This document shows positions 15,360 through 23,760 of a stretch of 63,356 nucleotides of DNA, in pieces. Location of the stretch: positions 1-63,356 of the forward strand of contig JAUWQY010000007.1 of NCBI GenBank assembly GCA_030610855.1. The letters are read 5' to 3'. How positions within the stretch are numbered: position 1 is the stretch's first letter; the number at the start of each line of letters is the position of its first letter. This DNA comes from Dehalococcoidia bacterium. Its GTDB lineage: Bacteria > Chloroflexota > Dehalococcoidia > GIF9 > AB-539-J10. Both the position numbers and the translations under genes were made by a program. Under the pieces are notes generated by a model, which saw only the letters and a program-made list of their open reading frames with translations, was not told the DNA's origin and made no database searches.

Positions 15360-16007
15360 TTAAGACTTGTCAACTCCCTCAGCGCCCAGTCTATCGGTGA
15401 CTTCCTTCAGTGATACTTTGCCGGCAGACAGGACCATTTTCAGCGCGTCATCAATTGCTATATTGGTCCGGATGACGTCGTCTTCCCTTACGATCTCCAG
15501 GTAGCCAGACGTCGGATTGGGAGACGTCGGTATGAACACTGTGAGCAGCTTTTCCCCGGACGGGACGCGTGATTCACTCGTGACAAAGCCTATGACCCGC
15601 ATGCCTTTTTTGGGGAATTCCACCAGCACTACCTGCAGGAATCTGGTCTCGCTGGGAGTGGTGAAGCTCATCATGATTTGCTTGATACTGGTATAGAGAT
15701 ATCGAAACAATGGCACCCTTGCCAATAAAGACTCTACAAAGCCAACCAGTCTCTTTCCAATAACGCTGGTCGCCACAATCCCGGTCACGAAGATTAATAC
15801 CACTGTCAAGGCGAATCCCAGGCCGGGCACCGTGTAACCAAACAGCGACCTGGCTACAGGCTGCAGAATACTGTCGATGTAGAGAAAAAGCCAGCGCAGA
15901 ATCAGCACGGCAGCCCCAATCGGCACAACAACAAGAACCCCCGCGATGAACTGGGTTCTCACTTTCTTACTTGCCCCCCTCAGAGATATCCTCCCGCTAC
16001 GTTTCAT
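15360..16007 (-). CDS. DUF502 family membrane protein
   Basis: 215 aa. Two long hydrophobic segments at about residues 20-43 (FIAGVLVVVPIGAAVLIL) and 60-85 (PGLGFALTVVLIFVTGIVAT) are followed by a cytoplasmic or periplasmic domain with the family blocks VPLFRYLYTSIKQI, VVLVEFPKKGMRVIGFVT and FIPTSPNPTSGYLEIV. DUF502 proteins are widespread and of unknown molecular function. It lies 15 bases upstream of the glycosyltransferase/deacetylase gene and is likely cotranscribed with it. Confidence 0.88.
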   Translation of the reverse strand: MKRSGRISLRGASKKVRTQFIAGVLVVVPIGAAVLILRWLFLYIDSILQPVARSLFGYTVPGLGFALTVVLIFVTGIVATSVIGKRLVGFVESLLARVPLFRYLYTSIKQIMMSFTTPSETRFLQVVLVEFPKKGMRVIGFVTSESRVPSGEKLLTVFIPTSPNPTSGYLEIVREDDVIRTNIAIDDALKMVLSAGKVSLKEVTDRLGAEGVDKS

Positions 16008-16576
16008 TGCCCCGGCCTCCTTGGTACACTAAGTGAACTAACCGTTCGTAGCAACTCGTGACAACCACTCTGACACTGCGCCCTGGCAACGCGAAACAGA
16101 GCGACTTCTTGCACATGGCAAATCACAAGGGCATCTCCTCCCCCCAGACAACTACCCATGGCAGTCCCTCCAAAATGGCTTCTCGACGACACTGCTGCAA
16201 CTAGTATGTGCCTCGCCTTCTCCGAGAATGTTACTCCGATAATCCTGCTGCCGGCCTATTTCAGGGCATTATAGCGCCTCTTGCTATTCCCTGCAAAAGC
16301 ATTGAAGTTCCACTCCCCCTCAGCCTGAAGGGATTAAGCGACGTGAAGAGTCACCCTTTTCTCACCCGAGCCCTCTGTTCAACAGAGGGTCTCCTACGCG
16401 AAATCATGGGGAAGACCGTAATGCCAGGTGGCAACCGGTCAGGTGCTTGCTAAAAGTATTCTCGTGAAGGAAAGGATTCCTTCGGCTTCGCTCAGAACAG
16501 GTGCTTCATGCCTTAGTGATTTGATGCTGACGCATTCTGCCCTTGGTTTGACGTGTATCTCGTGGGGGTTTTATGC
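16008..16576. other. Long intergenic region
   Basis: No gene. It holds a perfect 19-base palindrome at 16371-16389 and a low-complexity stretch near 16470-16500 (TTCCTTCGGCTTCGCTCAGA) of the kind that recurs as an interspersed repeat in bacterial genomes. Only one clear copy of the latter is visible here. Confidence 0.4.
16371..16389. repeat. Perfect 19-base palindrome
   Basis: CCCTCTGTT, a single C, then AACAGAGGG. It could be an operator or a small hairpin upstream of the DUF502 operon, but lies 360 bases from that start. Confidence 0.5.
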
Positions 16577-18097
16577 TCAGGTGATTTCCTTGTGCCGGTA
16601 CTGTAGAGCTTCAGCCATGTGATGTGTTCTGATGATGTCGCTATGCTCCAGGTCAGCGATGGTGCGGGAAAGCTTGAGGATACGGTGAAAGGCACGGCCG
16701 GTGAGATGAAGCTGCTTCATGGCGGCGCGAAGCAGACTCTGCGCCGCTGGTTCCACCGTGCAGAACTCCTTCACCTCCTTGGGCGTCATATCGGCGTTGC
16801 ACCGTAGCTTTGTCCCTCGAAAACGCTCAAGCTGTATTTCATGCGCCCCCTTGACTCTGGCCCTGACTTTTTCGGCGCCTTCCCCGGGCTTATCCTCAGT
16901 GAGTTTCTCGTAGCCAATGTGGGGAACATCAACAAAGATATCGATGCGGTCCAGCAACGGTCCGCTGATTCTTTTATGATAGCGAGAGATTTCGCCAGGC
17001 GAGCATTTACACTCCTTGAACGGGTCACCGTAATACCCGCAGGGGCAGGGGTTCATAGCTGCAACCAGCATGAAGCTAGCAGGGAAGGTAACACTGCCAT
17101 GGACACGGCTGACGGTAACTGTCCTGTCCTCCATTGGTTGACGCAGCGACTCCAGTGTGACGTGTCCAAACTCAGGAAATTCATCCAGAAAGAGTACCCC
17201 GTGGTGCCCCATGCTTATCTCCCCGGGCCGTGGCCATTGCCCCCCTCCCACCAGGCCAGCATGAGAAATGGTATAGTGAGGCGACCGGAAAGGACGGCTC
17301 ACAATGACGGGAGTGTCTTGCGGCAACAATCCGCTGACGCTGTAGATCTTGGTTACCTCTATAGCTTCCTCCATGGTCAACAGGGGAAGTATCGACGGCA
17401 ACGAGCGAGCCAGCATAGTCTTGCCACTTCCCGGTGGACCACACATGAGGATGTTGTGTCTTCCGGATGCCGCTATCTCCAGGGCCCTTTTGGCATGCTC
17501 CTGACCCTTGATATAAACGAGGTCGAAGGCATAACTGGGACGGAATTCCTGCTCCCAATCTACTTTATTCTGGTACTCGGGGATCTCTGCTCCACCTTGA
17601 AGGTGAGCAACCAGCTGCGCTAACGATTCGGCAGGGAATATACGTATATCGTCTATAAGGGAAGCCTCTCTAGCGTCATCCCAGGGCACAAACACGACAG
17701 ATAGGCCTTTATCCTTGGCCAAAGCCACCATGGGTAATACTCCGTGAGTGTGACGCAGTTTACCGTCCAAGGAGAGTTCTCCCAAGAAGATGCTCTGGGA
17801 AAGGTCGGCGTTCAGTTGCTCTGAGCTAATCAATATGCCGATGGCTATGGACAGGTCGTAGGCGGGGCCTTCCTTCTTCAAGTTGGCCGGAGCCAGATTG
17901 ACGGTAATACGCCTGTTAGGGAACTTATAGTAGGAGTTTCTTATCGCTGACCTTACTCGTTCTCTTGCTTCCTGGACTGCCTTGTCCGGCAGCCCAACGA
18001 TGGTGAAGGAAGGTAAGCCGGGCGATATATCCACCTCCACCTCTACTACGGCTCCCTCCAATCCGACCACAGCAGTGCTCTTTACCTTGGCTAGCAT
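16577..18097 (-). CDS. comM: ComM/YifB-family Mg-chelatase-like ATPase
   Basis: 506 aa, normal length. Residues 1-165 are the Lon/S5-like N-domain (SPGLPSFTIVGLPDKAVQEA, NLAPANLKKEGPAYDLSIAI). The AAA+ module has Walker A MCGPPGSGKTMLARSLP and Walker B GVLFLDEFPEF, followed by MNPCPCGYYGDP, a cysteine block typical of the family. The C-terminal domain ends GRAFHRILKLSRTIADLE. In competent bacteria ComM is a helicase that promotes branch migration during natural transformation; its role elsewhere is less clear. It precedes two PAC2 genes in the opposite order of transcription, that is, it is the third gene of a minus-strand run. Confidence 0.93.
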   Translation of the reverse strand: MLAKVKSTAVVGLEGAVVEVEVDISPGLPSFTIVGLPDKAVQEARERVRSAIRNSYYKFPNRRITVNLAPANLKKEGPAYDLSIAIGILISSEQLNADLSQSIFLGELSLDGKLRHTHGVLPMVALAKDKGLSVVFVPWDDAREASLIDDIRIFPAESLAQLVAHLQGGAEIPEYQNKVDWEQEFRPSYAFDLVYIKGQEHAKRALEIAASGRHNILMCGPPGSGKTMLARSLPSILPLLTMEEAIEVTKIYSVSGLLPQDTPVIVSRPFRSPHYTISHAGLVGGGQWPRPGEISMGHHGVLFLDEFPEFGHVTLESLRQPMEDRTVTVSRVHGSVTFPASFMLVAAMNPCPCGYYGDPFKECKCSPGEISRYHKRISGPLLDRIDIFVDVPHIGYEKLTEDKPGEGAEKVRARVKGAHEIQLERFRGTKLRCNADMTPKEVKEFCTVEPAAQSLLRAAMKQLHLTGRAFHRILKLSRTIADLEHSDIIRTHHMAEALQYRHKEIT

Positions 18098-18131
18098 TTT
18101 GACATAAAGCCCTTTCTCGTCTGAGTGAGGC

Positions 18132-18965
18132 TCAGCTTCTCTCCCTTAATGAGCTCTCAATCTTCTTAATCAGCTCTCCGTTCTCTTCGTCAGATAGCAT
18201 AAGGTTGCTTTCCAACCTGTGAATGTAATCATCGATTTCAGGAGAGAGAGACCTTGCCTGGGCCAGTTTCTCGTTCTGCTCTTGGATCTCCTGGTTCAGG
18301 TCACTGAAATCAATCCTCAGGTTCAATCTTTCATCCAAGAAGCTCAGCACCTTCTTCTGAGCCTGAGCATCTTCTACTCTGGCCAGGTAGAATGGTATCG
18401 GCACCCACAGGCTTAGCGCGCGAAGATTCCTTCCTTTTGCGATCCACAAGAGGAACGAATTCAGGGTTGGCCTCTCGCCCGGCGGAGTTTGATAATCCAT
18501 GTCTCCGACCAGGCCGTATTGGCTCAAACTCCCCTTAGTCTCTGCTGAGTCAAACACGGCAAACAGCTGGCGGGGCGTAGTATGAGCGCTGGCGGTAACC
18601 ATGGCTCCAAGGATACATAGCTCCTTTACCCGACAGTGACGCTCCGCCACATCCAAAATCGAGTTCAGAAATCTATACCATTCAACTCTGGGAGGATCAC
18701 TGCGAAAAACCACGAGTTCATGCGCCTGGCATGCATAGAACTTGCTTTCAGGAAATTGGGCGAGATCACTTCTAACGGCAACGCCACCCAGGGAAAAGAA
18801 GTCCTCTGGATCAATCTCGGCAACTTCCTGCCCTTTCAGTTTCCGGTTCAAGTACTCGGTGACCTTCCGTCCCACGCCCCCCGCATCGTCGCTCCAACCC
18901 AGTACTAAGGAGGATTGGCGGAGCTCAGGCGCTCTATAGATTCCAGCAGGATCTCCCAGGCTCAA
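18132..18965 (-). CDS. PAC2 family protein (second of pair)
   Basis: 277 aa. PAC2-fold elements include LVLGWSDDAGGVGRKVTEYL, the AEIDPEDFFSLGGVAV block, and ELCILGAMVTASAHTTP. The C-terminal 70 residues are a charged coiled coil (LNQEIQEQNEKLAQARSLSP and following). PAC2 proteins resemble proteasome assembly chaperones and are mostly archaeal and actinobacterial. The ATG overlaps the stop of the upstream PAC2 gene by four bases, so the pair is translationally coupled and may form a heteromer. No proteasome genes are in the window. Confidence 0.82.
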   Translation of the reverse strand: MSLGDPAGIYRAPELRQSSLVLGWSDDAGGVGRKVTEYLNRKLKGQEVAEIDPEDFFSLGGVAVRSDLAQFPESKFYACQAHELVVFRSDPPRVEWYRFLNSILDVAERHCRVKELCILGAMVTASAHTTPRQLFAVFDSAETKGSLSQYGLVGDMDYQTPPGERPTLNSFLLWIAKGRNLRALSLWVPIPFYLARVEDAQAQKKVLSFLDERLNLRIDFSDLNQEIQEQNEKLAQARSLSPEIDDYIHRLESNLMLSDEENGELIKKIESSLRERS

Positions 18966-19873
18966 CCTCCCTCACCTCGCCTTTTGAAGAACTTCTCAAC
19001 CTCTTGCATAATTCTCTGCTCTTCTTCTTCGGTAATCGGCCCGGGCTCACTCGGTTCGGTATAGGTCACATGTCTCAATCTATCTAACTGCCCTCTTACT
19101 TCCAGAGGGATCTGCCGGTAGAACTCTTCGATTCCTCGTTCTATCTTCTCGTCCAACTCATCCAGTTTGTCCAGGTTGACCTCGATTTCCAGGTCACGGC
19201 TGAGAACCTCCAGCACTGATTTGGAAGCTTTAGGGTAGGACAGGGGCAATCCCTGAAGGTATACCGGTATCTCGCCCATCAGGCAAATGGCCTCAAGCCC
19301 CCTCCTTTTGGCCACTCCCAAGAGAAGCCCGTTCAGGCCGGTGATGTTTCCCTGTCCACCCCTTCCCTCAATATCGGACATCAGTACGGTATTCTCGTAT
19401 CCTCTTATCTCCCGGATTAGACCTTCGCTATTGGGCACTGCCCAAACTCTTGGCTTCATGGTATGGTGAGTCAGGGCCACAGCCGCTCCTGACGTATAGA
19501 TTCTACGACATTTGAATTTCTCGGCTACATCCAGAACAAGGTTAGCCATGCAATAGGCCTTCTTTCCCTCGGCATAGACCCTCCCCCCTTCTGCAGGCTG
19601 TTCTTCCCCAATAAAGAGTATCAGATCACCCTTCTCCATTGTTCTGAAGTAGAATTTGCTGCCGGGAAACTCCAGGCATTCCAACACACCTTTGCGAATC
19701 AAGACTCGCTTCGGATAGAAGAAATGCCAGGGCTCAATTTCGCCAAACTCCTCTGCCCCTAACATCTCTCTCAGAGTATCAACAGCGATTATGCCGATAT
19801 TCCCTATTCCCGGCCAACTAGCCACCATAACCGGGTTCTCAAGCCGTGGCTCCTGATAAAGCCTGATTCCCAT
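18962..19873 (-). CDS. PAC2 family protein (first of pair)
   Basis: 303 aa. Canonical PAC2 features: MVASWPGIGNIGIIAVDTL near the N-terminus, FGEIEPWHFFYP, YTSGAAVALTHHTMKPRVWA, GNITGLNGLLLGVAKRRGLE and CLMGEIPVYLQG. The C-terminal ~80 residues are charged and helical. The paralogue downstream is more divergent at the glycine-rich turn. The upstream region is very AT-rich (TTATTATATACTATAATATG near 19900) and probably carries promoters for this gene and the divergent one at 19991. Confidence 0.85.
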   Translation of the reverse strand: MGIRLYQEPRLENPVMVASWPGIGNIGIIAVDTLREMLGAEEFGEIEPWHFFYPKRVLIRKGVLECLEFPGSKFYFRTMEKGDLILFIGEEQPAEGGRVYAEGKKAYCMANLVLDVAEKFKCRRIYTSGAAVALTHHTMKPRVWAVPNSEGLIREIRGYENTVLMSDIEGRGGQGNITGLNGLLLGVAKRRGLEAICLMGEIPVYLQGLPLSYPKASKSVLEVLSRDLEIEVNLDKLDELDEKIERGIEEFYRQIPLEVRGQLDRLRHVTYTEPSEPGPITEEEEQRIMQEVEKFFKRRGEGG

Positions 19874-19990
19874 CGCTCACCCCAAATGCATCTTTATTAT
19901 ATACTATAATATGCTGTTCCTTTTCTTGCCATGTGTGAATCGTCCACGGGAATTCTACTGAACAGCTCTGAAGATAGAAGGGGGTAGGCA

Positions 19991-20599
19991 ATGACAAACT
20001 GGCAGAAAGACCTTCCACCAATCGCTAGAGAAAGACTGGCCAGAGTCGGGGAGTTGACCCAGGAGGAGAAGGAGAGGATGATGGACTCTGAGAAGGTGAA
20101 CTCCCTTCTCTCGGAGTTCTATCAAGGTCAAATTGACCCCGAGAGCTTATGGAACAGGCTAAAGGAAGAAGGCAAGCCGTCGCTTCTGAGGGAAGCCCAG
20201 GCAAGACTGATAGATTCGCTCAGTTTTGGAGATACTCCAGCCGAGCTACAAAGGAGAAGGGACGGGATTCTGGCCATAGAGACCTTGAAGGAAGAACAGA
20301 ACACTCCTGTAGTTAAGCTCAGCTTAAACCTGATGGAGGATCTGCGGAAGAGGTACAGAGCAGAGATAGAGCAAGCCTACAGCCACATCAGAGCTGAAGT
20401 AGAGAGAAATCCCCAGCTAAGGGTGAAACAGGTTCAGCAAGGAGAGCGCACCACGCTTGTTCAACTGACCGTTGACGAGGCGATAAAACAGCTTCCTCAA
20501 TGGCAGGATTTCCTTTCCAAGCACGAAGGAAGGTACAACCAGGAGTTTGCCGAAGTGGTGGAGAAGCTGAAGAGAGAGCCAAAATCAAGGACTATGTGA
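19991..20599 (+). CDS. Hypothetical charged helical protein
   Basis: 202 aa, family not recognised. It is rich in E, K, R, L and Q and predicted helical throughout, with coiled-coil-like stretches around residues 75-135 (AELQRRRDGILAIETLKEEQ, LRKRYRAEIEQAYSHIRAEV). No membrane segment or catalytic motif. It is divergent from the PAC2 pair and shares an AT-rich intergenic region of about 115 bases with them. Confidence 0.65.
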   Translation: MTNWQKDLPPIARERLARVGELTQEEKERMMDSEKVNSLLSEFYQGQIDPESLWNRLKEEGKPSLLREAQARLIDSLSFGDTPAELQRRRDGILAIETLKEEQNTPVVKLSLNLMEDLRKRYRAEIEQAYSHIRAEVERNPQLRVKQVQQGERTTLVQLTVDEAIKQLPQWQDFLSKHEGRYNQEFAEVVEKLKREPKSRTM

Positions 20600-20629
20600 G
20601 GGAGTAGCACTCAGGACTAGCTAAACCCG

Positions 20630-21472
20630 CTACACGTTCATCTGCATGCCATCGTAGGCAAACTTGATGCGGTCCGACTCCATGGCGCAATAGTCATCAT
20701 AGCTGCGGTTCCAGTACTCCTCAAGATGAACAAACAGAACCTTCTTCGCCTCGATGCGTGCCACCAGTTCGAGCGTCTGTTCGAAGGTATACAGGGTGGT
20801 TCTCGAGATGTGATCCGCCGGGTATTTGAAGTGATGTTTCAGACCACTCCCGAATATCCCCGGCTGGATGACAAGGAGGTCGGGCTGTTGAACCTCAGTT
20901 CGATGCTCGGGGAAGGGCTTGAAATCGCAGGGGGCATGGACAACCCTGCACCCTGGCTTTTCAAAGACGTAAACGAAGGCTAACTGGGAGCCTCGGTCCA
21001 CCGGGATGGCAGTTATCTGAACGTTGTTTATCTGGACTTCCCCCTGAAAAAGCATGAGCCGGACAAAACCCCTCTGCCGGTAGGAATCGAGCAAGGGACC
21101 GTACTGAGACCGGATCTCCCTTATTCGTTCGCCTAGCTGTTCAGGGAGTAGCAAACAAATTTGCTTTTCTGGATAGGCACGCCAGGTGCGAGAATCCAGC
21201 GTGATCTGCTCCACAACGCGCAATCCTTCCACATGGTCCGGGTCCAGATGAGTTAACATCAGATAATCGATGCGACGGATATGACAACGATTCAATTGGC
21301 TTGCGATTTCTGCAGGTGTGTCAATCAGGAGCTTGATATCGTGAAGGAAAGCAGAAGGCCCTGTTCTCGCGTAAGGAATACCCTTCTTCCTGGCTTCCTC
21401 GCAGATGCGGCATTGGCACAGGGGTTTGGGAATAACCATGCACCCCCCAGAGCCCAGGATAGTCCACTTCAT
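20630..21472 (-). CDS. MBL-fold metallohydrolase, PhnP/PqqB-like
   Basis: 280 aa. The N-terminus has the strand MKWTILGSGGCMVIPKP followed by a C-x-C-x2-C zinc-binding segment (LCQCRICEEARKKG), as in PhnP-like phosphodiesterases. The lactamase metal motif is THLDPDHVEG, and later ligands are suggested by HAPCDFKPF and LFVHLEEYWN. Several usual ligands differ from textbook beta-lactamase spacing. It lies 70 bases downstream of the asparagine-synthetase-like gene on the same strand. The substrate is unknown. Confidence 0.78.
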   Translation of the reverse strand: MKWTILGSGGCMVIPKPLCQCRICEEARKKGIPYARTGPSAFLHDIKLLIDTPAEIASQLNRCHIRRIDYLMLTHLDPDHVEGLRVVEQITLDSRTWRAYPEKQICLLLPEQLGERIREIRSQYGPLLDSYRQRGFVRLMLFQGEVQINNVQITAIPVDRGSQLAFVYVFEKPGCRVVHAPCDFKPFPEHRTEVQQPDLLVIQPGIFGSGLKHHFKYPADHISRTTLYTFEQTLELVARIEAKKVLFVHLEEYWNRSYDDYCAMESDRIKFAYDGMQMNV

Positions 21473-21541
21473 ATCAGTCTCCGGTGCCCTTAGGCATGGC
21501 AGTTGGAGATGCTGTCGACATGATGGCGACGGACCACTCTT

Positions 21542-23026
21542 CTACTTGAAGGGATCCCACCGCACCGTCTGCTTCTCATACGCGGGCGGAAACAGCTTCA
21601 AGAATTCGTCGTAATAAAGGAGTTCCTTGAAAGTGGAGAACGGCATGCCGTAAGCTGATCTGGGTCGGTTCTTTATCTCTTCGGGGCCGATTACCCTGGA
21701 TACTAGCATATCCATGACGTCATCAGTGCCAACCCCCATGGCAAACCTGAGTTTCTCACGATTGGCAATCTTCTCGGGAAGCATGTCGCGGAACGCCTCA
21801 CGCAGAATGAACTTCTCTATCTGTTGCTCTCCGTAAATCTTCCACGCCATCGGTATCTTCTGGGCGAAAGCGACAATCTTGGCGTCCAGGAATGGTATCT
21901 GATACACCACGGCGTTCGCCATCCAGCCCCGGTCGAGGCGCCTCAGAGCAGTGTTGTAGGCGATGTCCAGCAATTTCTGGGCAAGCTGCTCCCGGTGTGC
22001 GTCGCTGGTCACTTTGGGGTTTTTTAGAACCATACGGTATCCCCCAAACAGCTCATCTGCCCCTTCACCAACCAGGACAGCATCGGTGTATTCCTTTGCC
22101 ATCCGCGCAACGTAGTAATTGGAGATAATGCCCGATATGCAGTCCTCGTCAAAACTCTCAAGGTGCCAGACTGCCCTGTGAATCAAATCGGAAATATCGG
22201 AGTCGGTTATCCGGTAGATGTGAAGATTGTGCTCAAGACCGAGGAATTCGGCCATTAGCACGGCATTTTCCAGGTCGGGGCCGGGCGCGCTGTCAATCGT
22301 AGCAGTGAACAAGTGCAGGTCAGGGTTGTACTCCTTGGCGATGGCGGCCATAATAGAGCTGTCCAGACCGCCGCTCAACGAGACGCCCCGTACGCCGGGC
22401 ATTCTTTTCTGCACTGCCTCTATGAGTAGTTGACGGAGGGTCATAGCTGCTTCCTTTATGGTTCCCGGCTCAGGCACGTCAGGAGCAAAAGACTGAAATG
22501 CCTTCAGTCCTCCGCTGGTGCTGTAGATGTGGCCAGGGGGCAACTCATTGACGTCAAAGCGAATGTGGTCTATCAGTCCCTTCATCTCGGTACTGAAGCA
22601 CAACAGGCCATGCTCCGACCCGTAGAAGAGAGGCCTGGCGCCCACAGAATCCCGTGCCAGGATCACTTCGCCTGCGTCAACGATGGCGCACGTGTAGCTT
22701 CCCTCGAGCAGGGAGAAACACTCCTTGCCGTGCTTCTCGTAAAACTCTTTGAACAGCTCAACATCATGCTGGCCCGGGGCTCTTTCGTTGAACAACTCTC
22801 CATCAAAGAGGACGAATGGAGGCCTTGAGAGCGAGCTGCAGCAGGTTCTCTCCGGCACCAGATTGACTTCATTGGCGCCCAGAGCGCCGTGGTGGTCAGG
22901 CAAGGTTCGCACGGCCGCATTGTCTGGACCGCGGTGTCGCATCCGCTCCAGCATCTTGCCAACCTGCTCCCCACACCCCTCGAGCACATCTCCGTGCAAT
23001 GAAAAGATTCCAGCTATGCTTGCCAT
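21542..23026 (-). CDS. asnB: Asparagine synthetase B-like protein lacking the glutaminase cysteine
   Basis: 494 aa. The C-terminal synthetase domain is intact: GVSLSGGLDSSIMAAIA (PP-loop), LFTATIDSAPG, EGADELFGGYR and IPFLDAKIVAFA. The N-terminal domain has the class II amidotransferase fold pattern with RMRHRGPDN and FDGELFN, but begins MASIAGIFSLHG. The position that must be a free N-terminal cysteine (M-C-G-I) is alanine. AAGGAGTG stands 7 bases before this ATG, so the start is firm. The product should not use glutamine directly; ammonia-dependent amidation or adenylation chemistry on another substrate is possible. It is the last gene of the corrinoid methyltransferase run. Confidence 0.85.
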   Translation of the reverse strand: MASIAGIFSLHGDVLEGCGEQVGKMLERMRHRGPDNAAVRTLPDHHGALGANEVNLVPERTCCSSLSRPPFVLFDGELFNERAPGQHDVELFKEFYEKHGKECFSLLEGSYTCAIVDAGEVILARDSVGARPLFYGSEHGLLCFSTEMKGLIDHIRFDVNELPPGHIYSTSGGLKAFQSFAPDVPEPGTIKEAAMTLRQLLIEAVQKRMPGVRGVSLSGGLDSSIMAAIAKEYNPDLHLFTATIDSAPGPDLENAVLMAEFLGLEHNLHIYRITDSDISDLIHRAVWHLESFDEDCISGIISNYYVARMAKEYTDAVLVGEGADELFGGYRMVLKNPKVTSDAHREQLAQKLLDIAYNTALRRLDRGWMANAVVYQIPFLDAKIVAFAQKIPMAWKIYGEQQIEKFILREAFRDMLPEKIANREKLRFAMGVGTDDVMDMLVSRVIGPEEIKNRPRSAYGMPFSTFKELLYYDEFLKLFPPAYEKQTVRWDPFK

Positions 23027-23072
23027 ACAACACTCCTTTGCCGCACGTATACTCGGTGCCTGTAACCACGCC

Positions 23073-23759
23073 TCAGCCCATCTGTCGGTAGGAATCGAGC
23101 ACTTTGACTGCAGCGAAGGCATCAGCACAATAGGCATCGGCACCTATCTCCTGGGCAAACTCATCGGAGACAGCGGCACCCCCTATGAGTACTTTCACAC
23201 TGCTCCGGAGTTTGCTTTCCTCAAGAGCTTTGATCACCACGCCCATCTCAATCATGGTGGTAGTAAGCAGGGCTGATAGGCCCAGATATCCGGGTCTTTC
23301 TTCCCTCACGAACCCGACCACTTTCTCCGTGGGCACGTCTGTTCCCAGGTCATGCACATCGTAACCAGCACCTTTCAGCAAGATAGCAACGATATTCTTG
23401 CCGATATCGTGGATATCCCCCTTTACCGTAGCGATGGCGAATTTCCCCTTAGTCTCCACGTTCGCGGACTCGAGCACCGGCTTCATAATATCCATTGCCG
23501 CTCCCACTGCTTCAGCAGAGGCAAGCATGTCCGGGATGAAGTACTCTTTGGTAGAGAACTTCTCACCGACCACCTCCATCCCAGCAGTCAAGCCCTCGGT
23601 TATTATCACCTGCGGAGAGGTATTCTTGTCAAGAGCTTGTTGCACGAGTTCCACCACACCGGGTGTTCCCGCCAGACTGTCATCTATCCCCACATCCTCC
23701 TGTGTCTTTCTTCCCTGTATCACATTCTCTTTAATCGTCGCAATTATATCCTTGCTCAT
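23073..23759 (-). CDS. Corrinoid-binding methyltransferase protein (second copy)
   Basis: 228 aa. Residues 1-90 form the B12-binding cap-type helical domain (ENVIQGRKTQEDVGI, ITEGLTAGMEVVGEKF). Residues 90-228 are the cobalamin-binding Rossmann fold with GDIHDIGKNIVAILLKGAGY, where D-x-H-x-x-G supplies the lower histidine ligand, then GLSALLTTTM and VLIGGAAVSDEFA. MtbC/MttC-type proteins carry the methyl group on cobalt between substrate and acceptor methyltransferases. The ATG at 23759 follows the stop of the MttB gene directly and has GGGAGAG upstream. The pair is coupled. Confidence 0.93.
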   Translation of the reverse strand: MSKDIIATIKENVIQGRKTQEDVGIDDSLAGTPGVVELVQQALDKNTSPQVIITEGLTAGMEVVGEKFSTKEYFIPDMLASAEAVGAAMDIMKPVLESANVETKGKFAIATVKGDIHDIGKNIVAILLKGAGYDVHDLGTDVPTEKVVGFVREERPGYLGLSALLTTTMIEMGVVIKALEESKLRSSVKVLIGGAAVSDEFAQEIGADAYCADAFAAVKVLDSYRQMG

Positions 23760-23760
23760 G

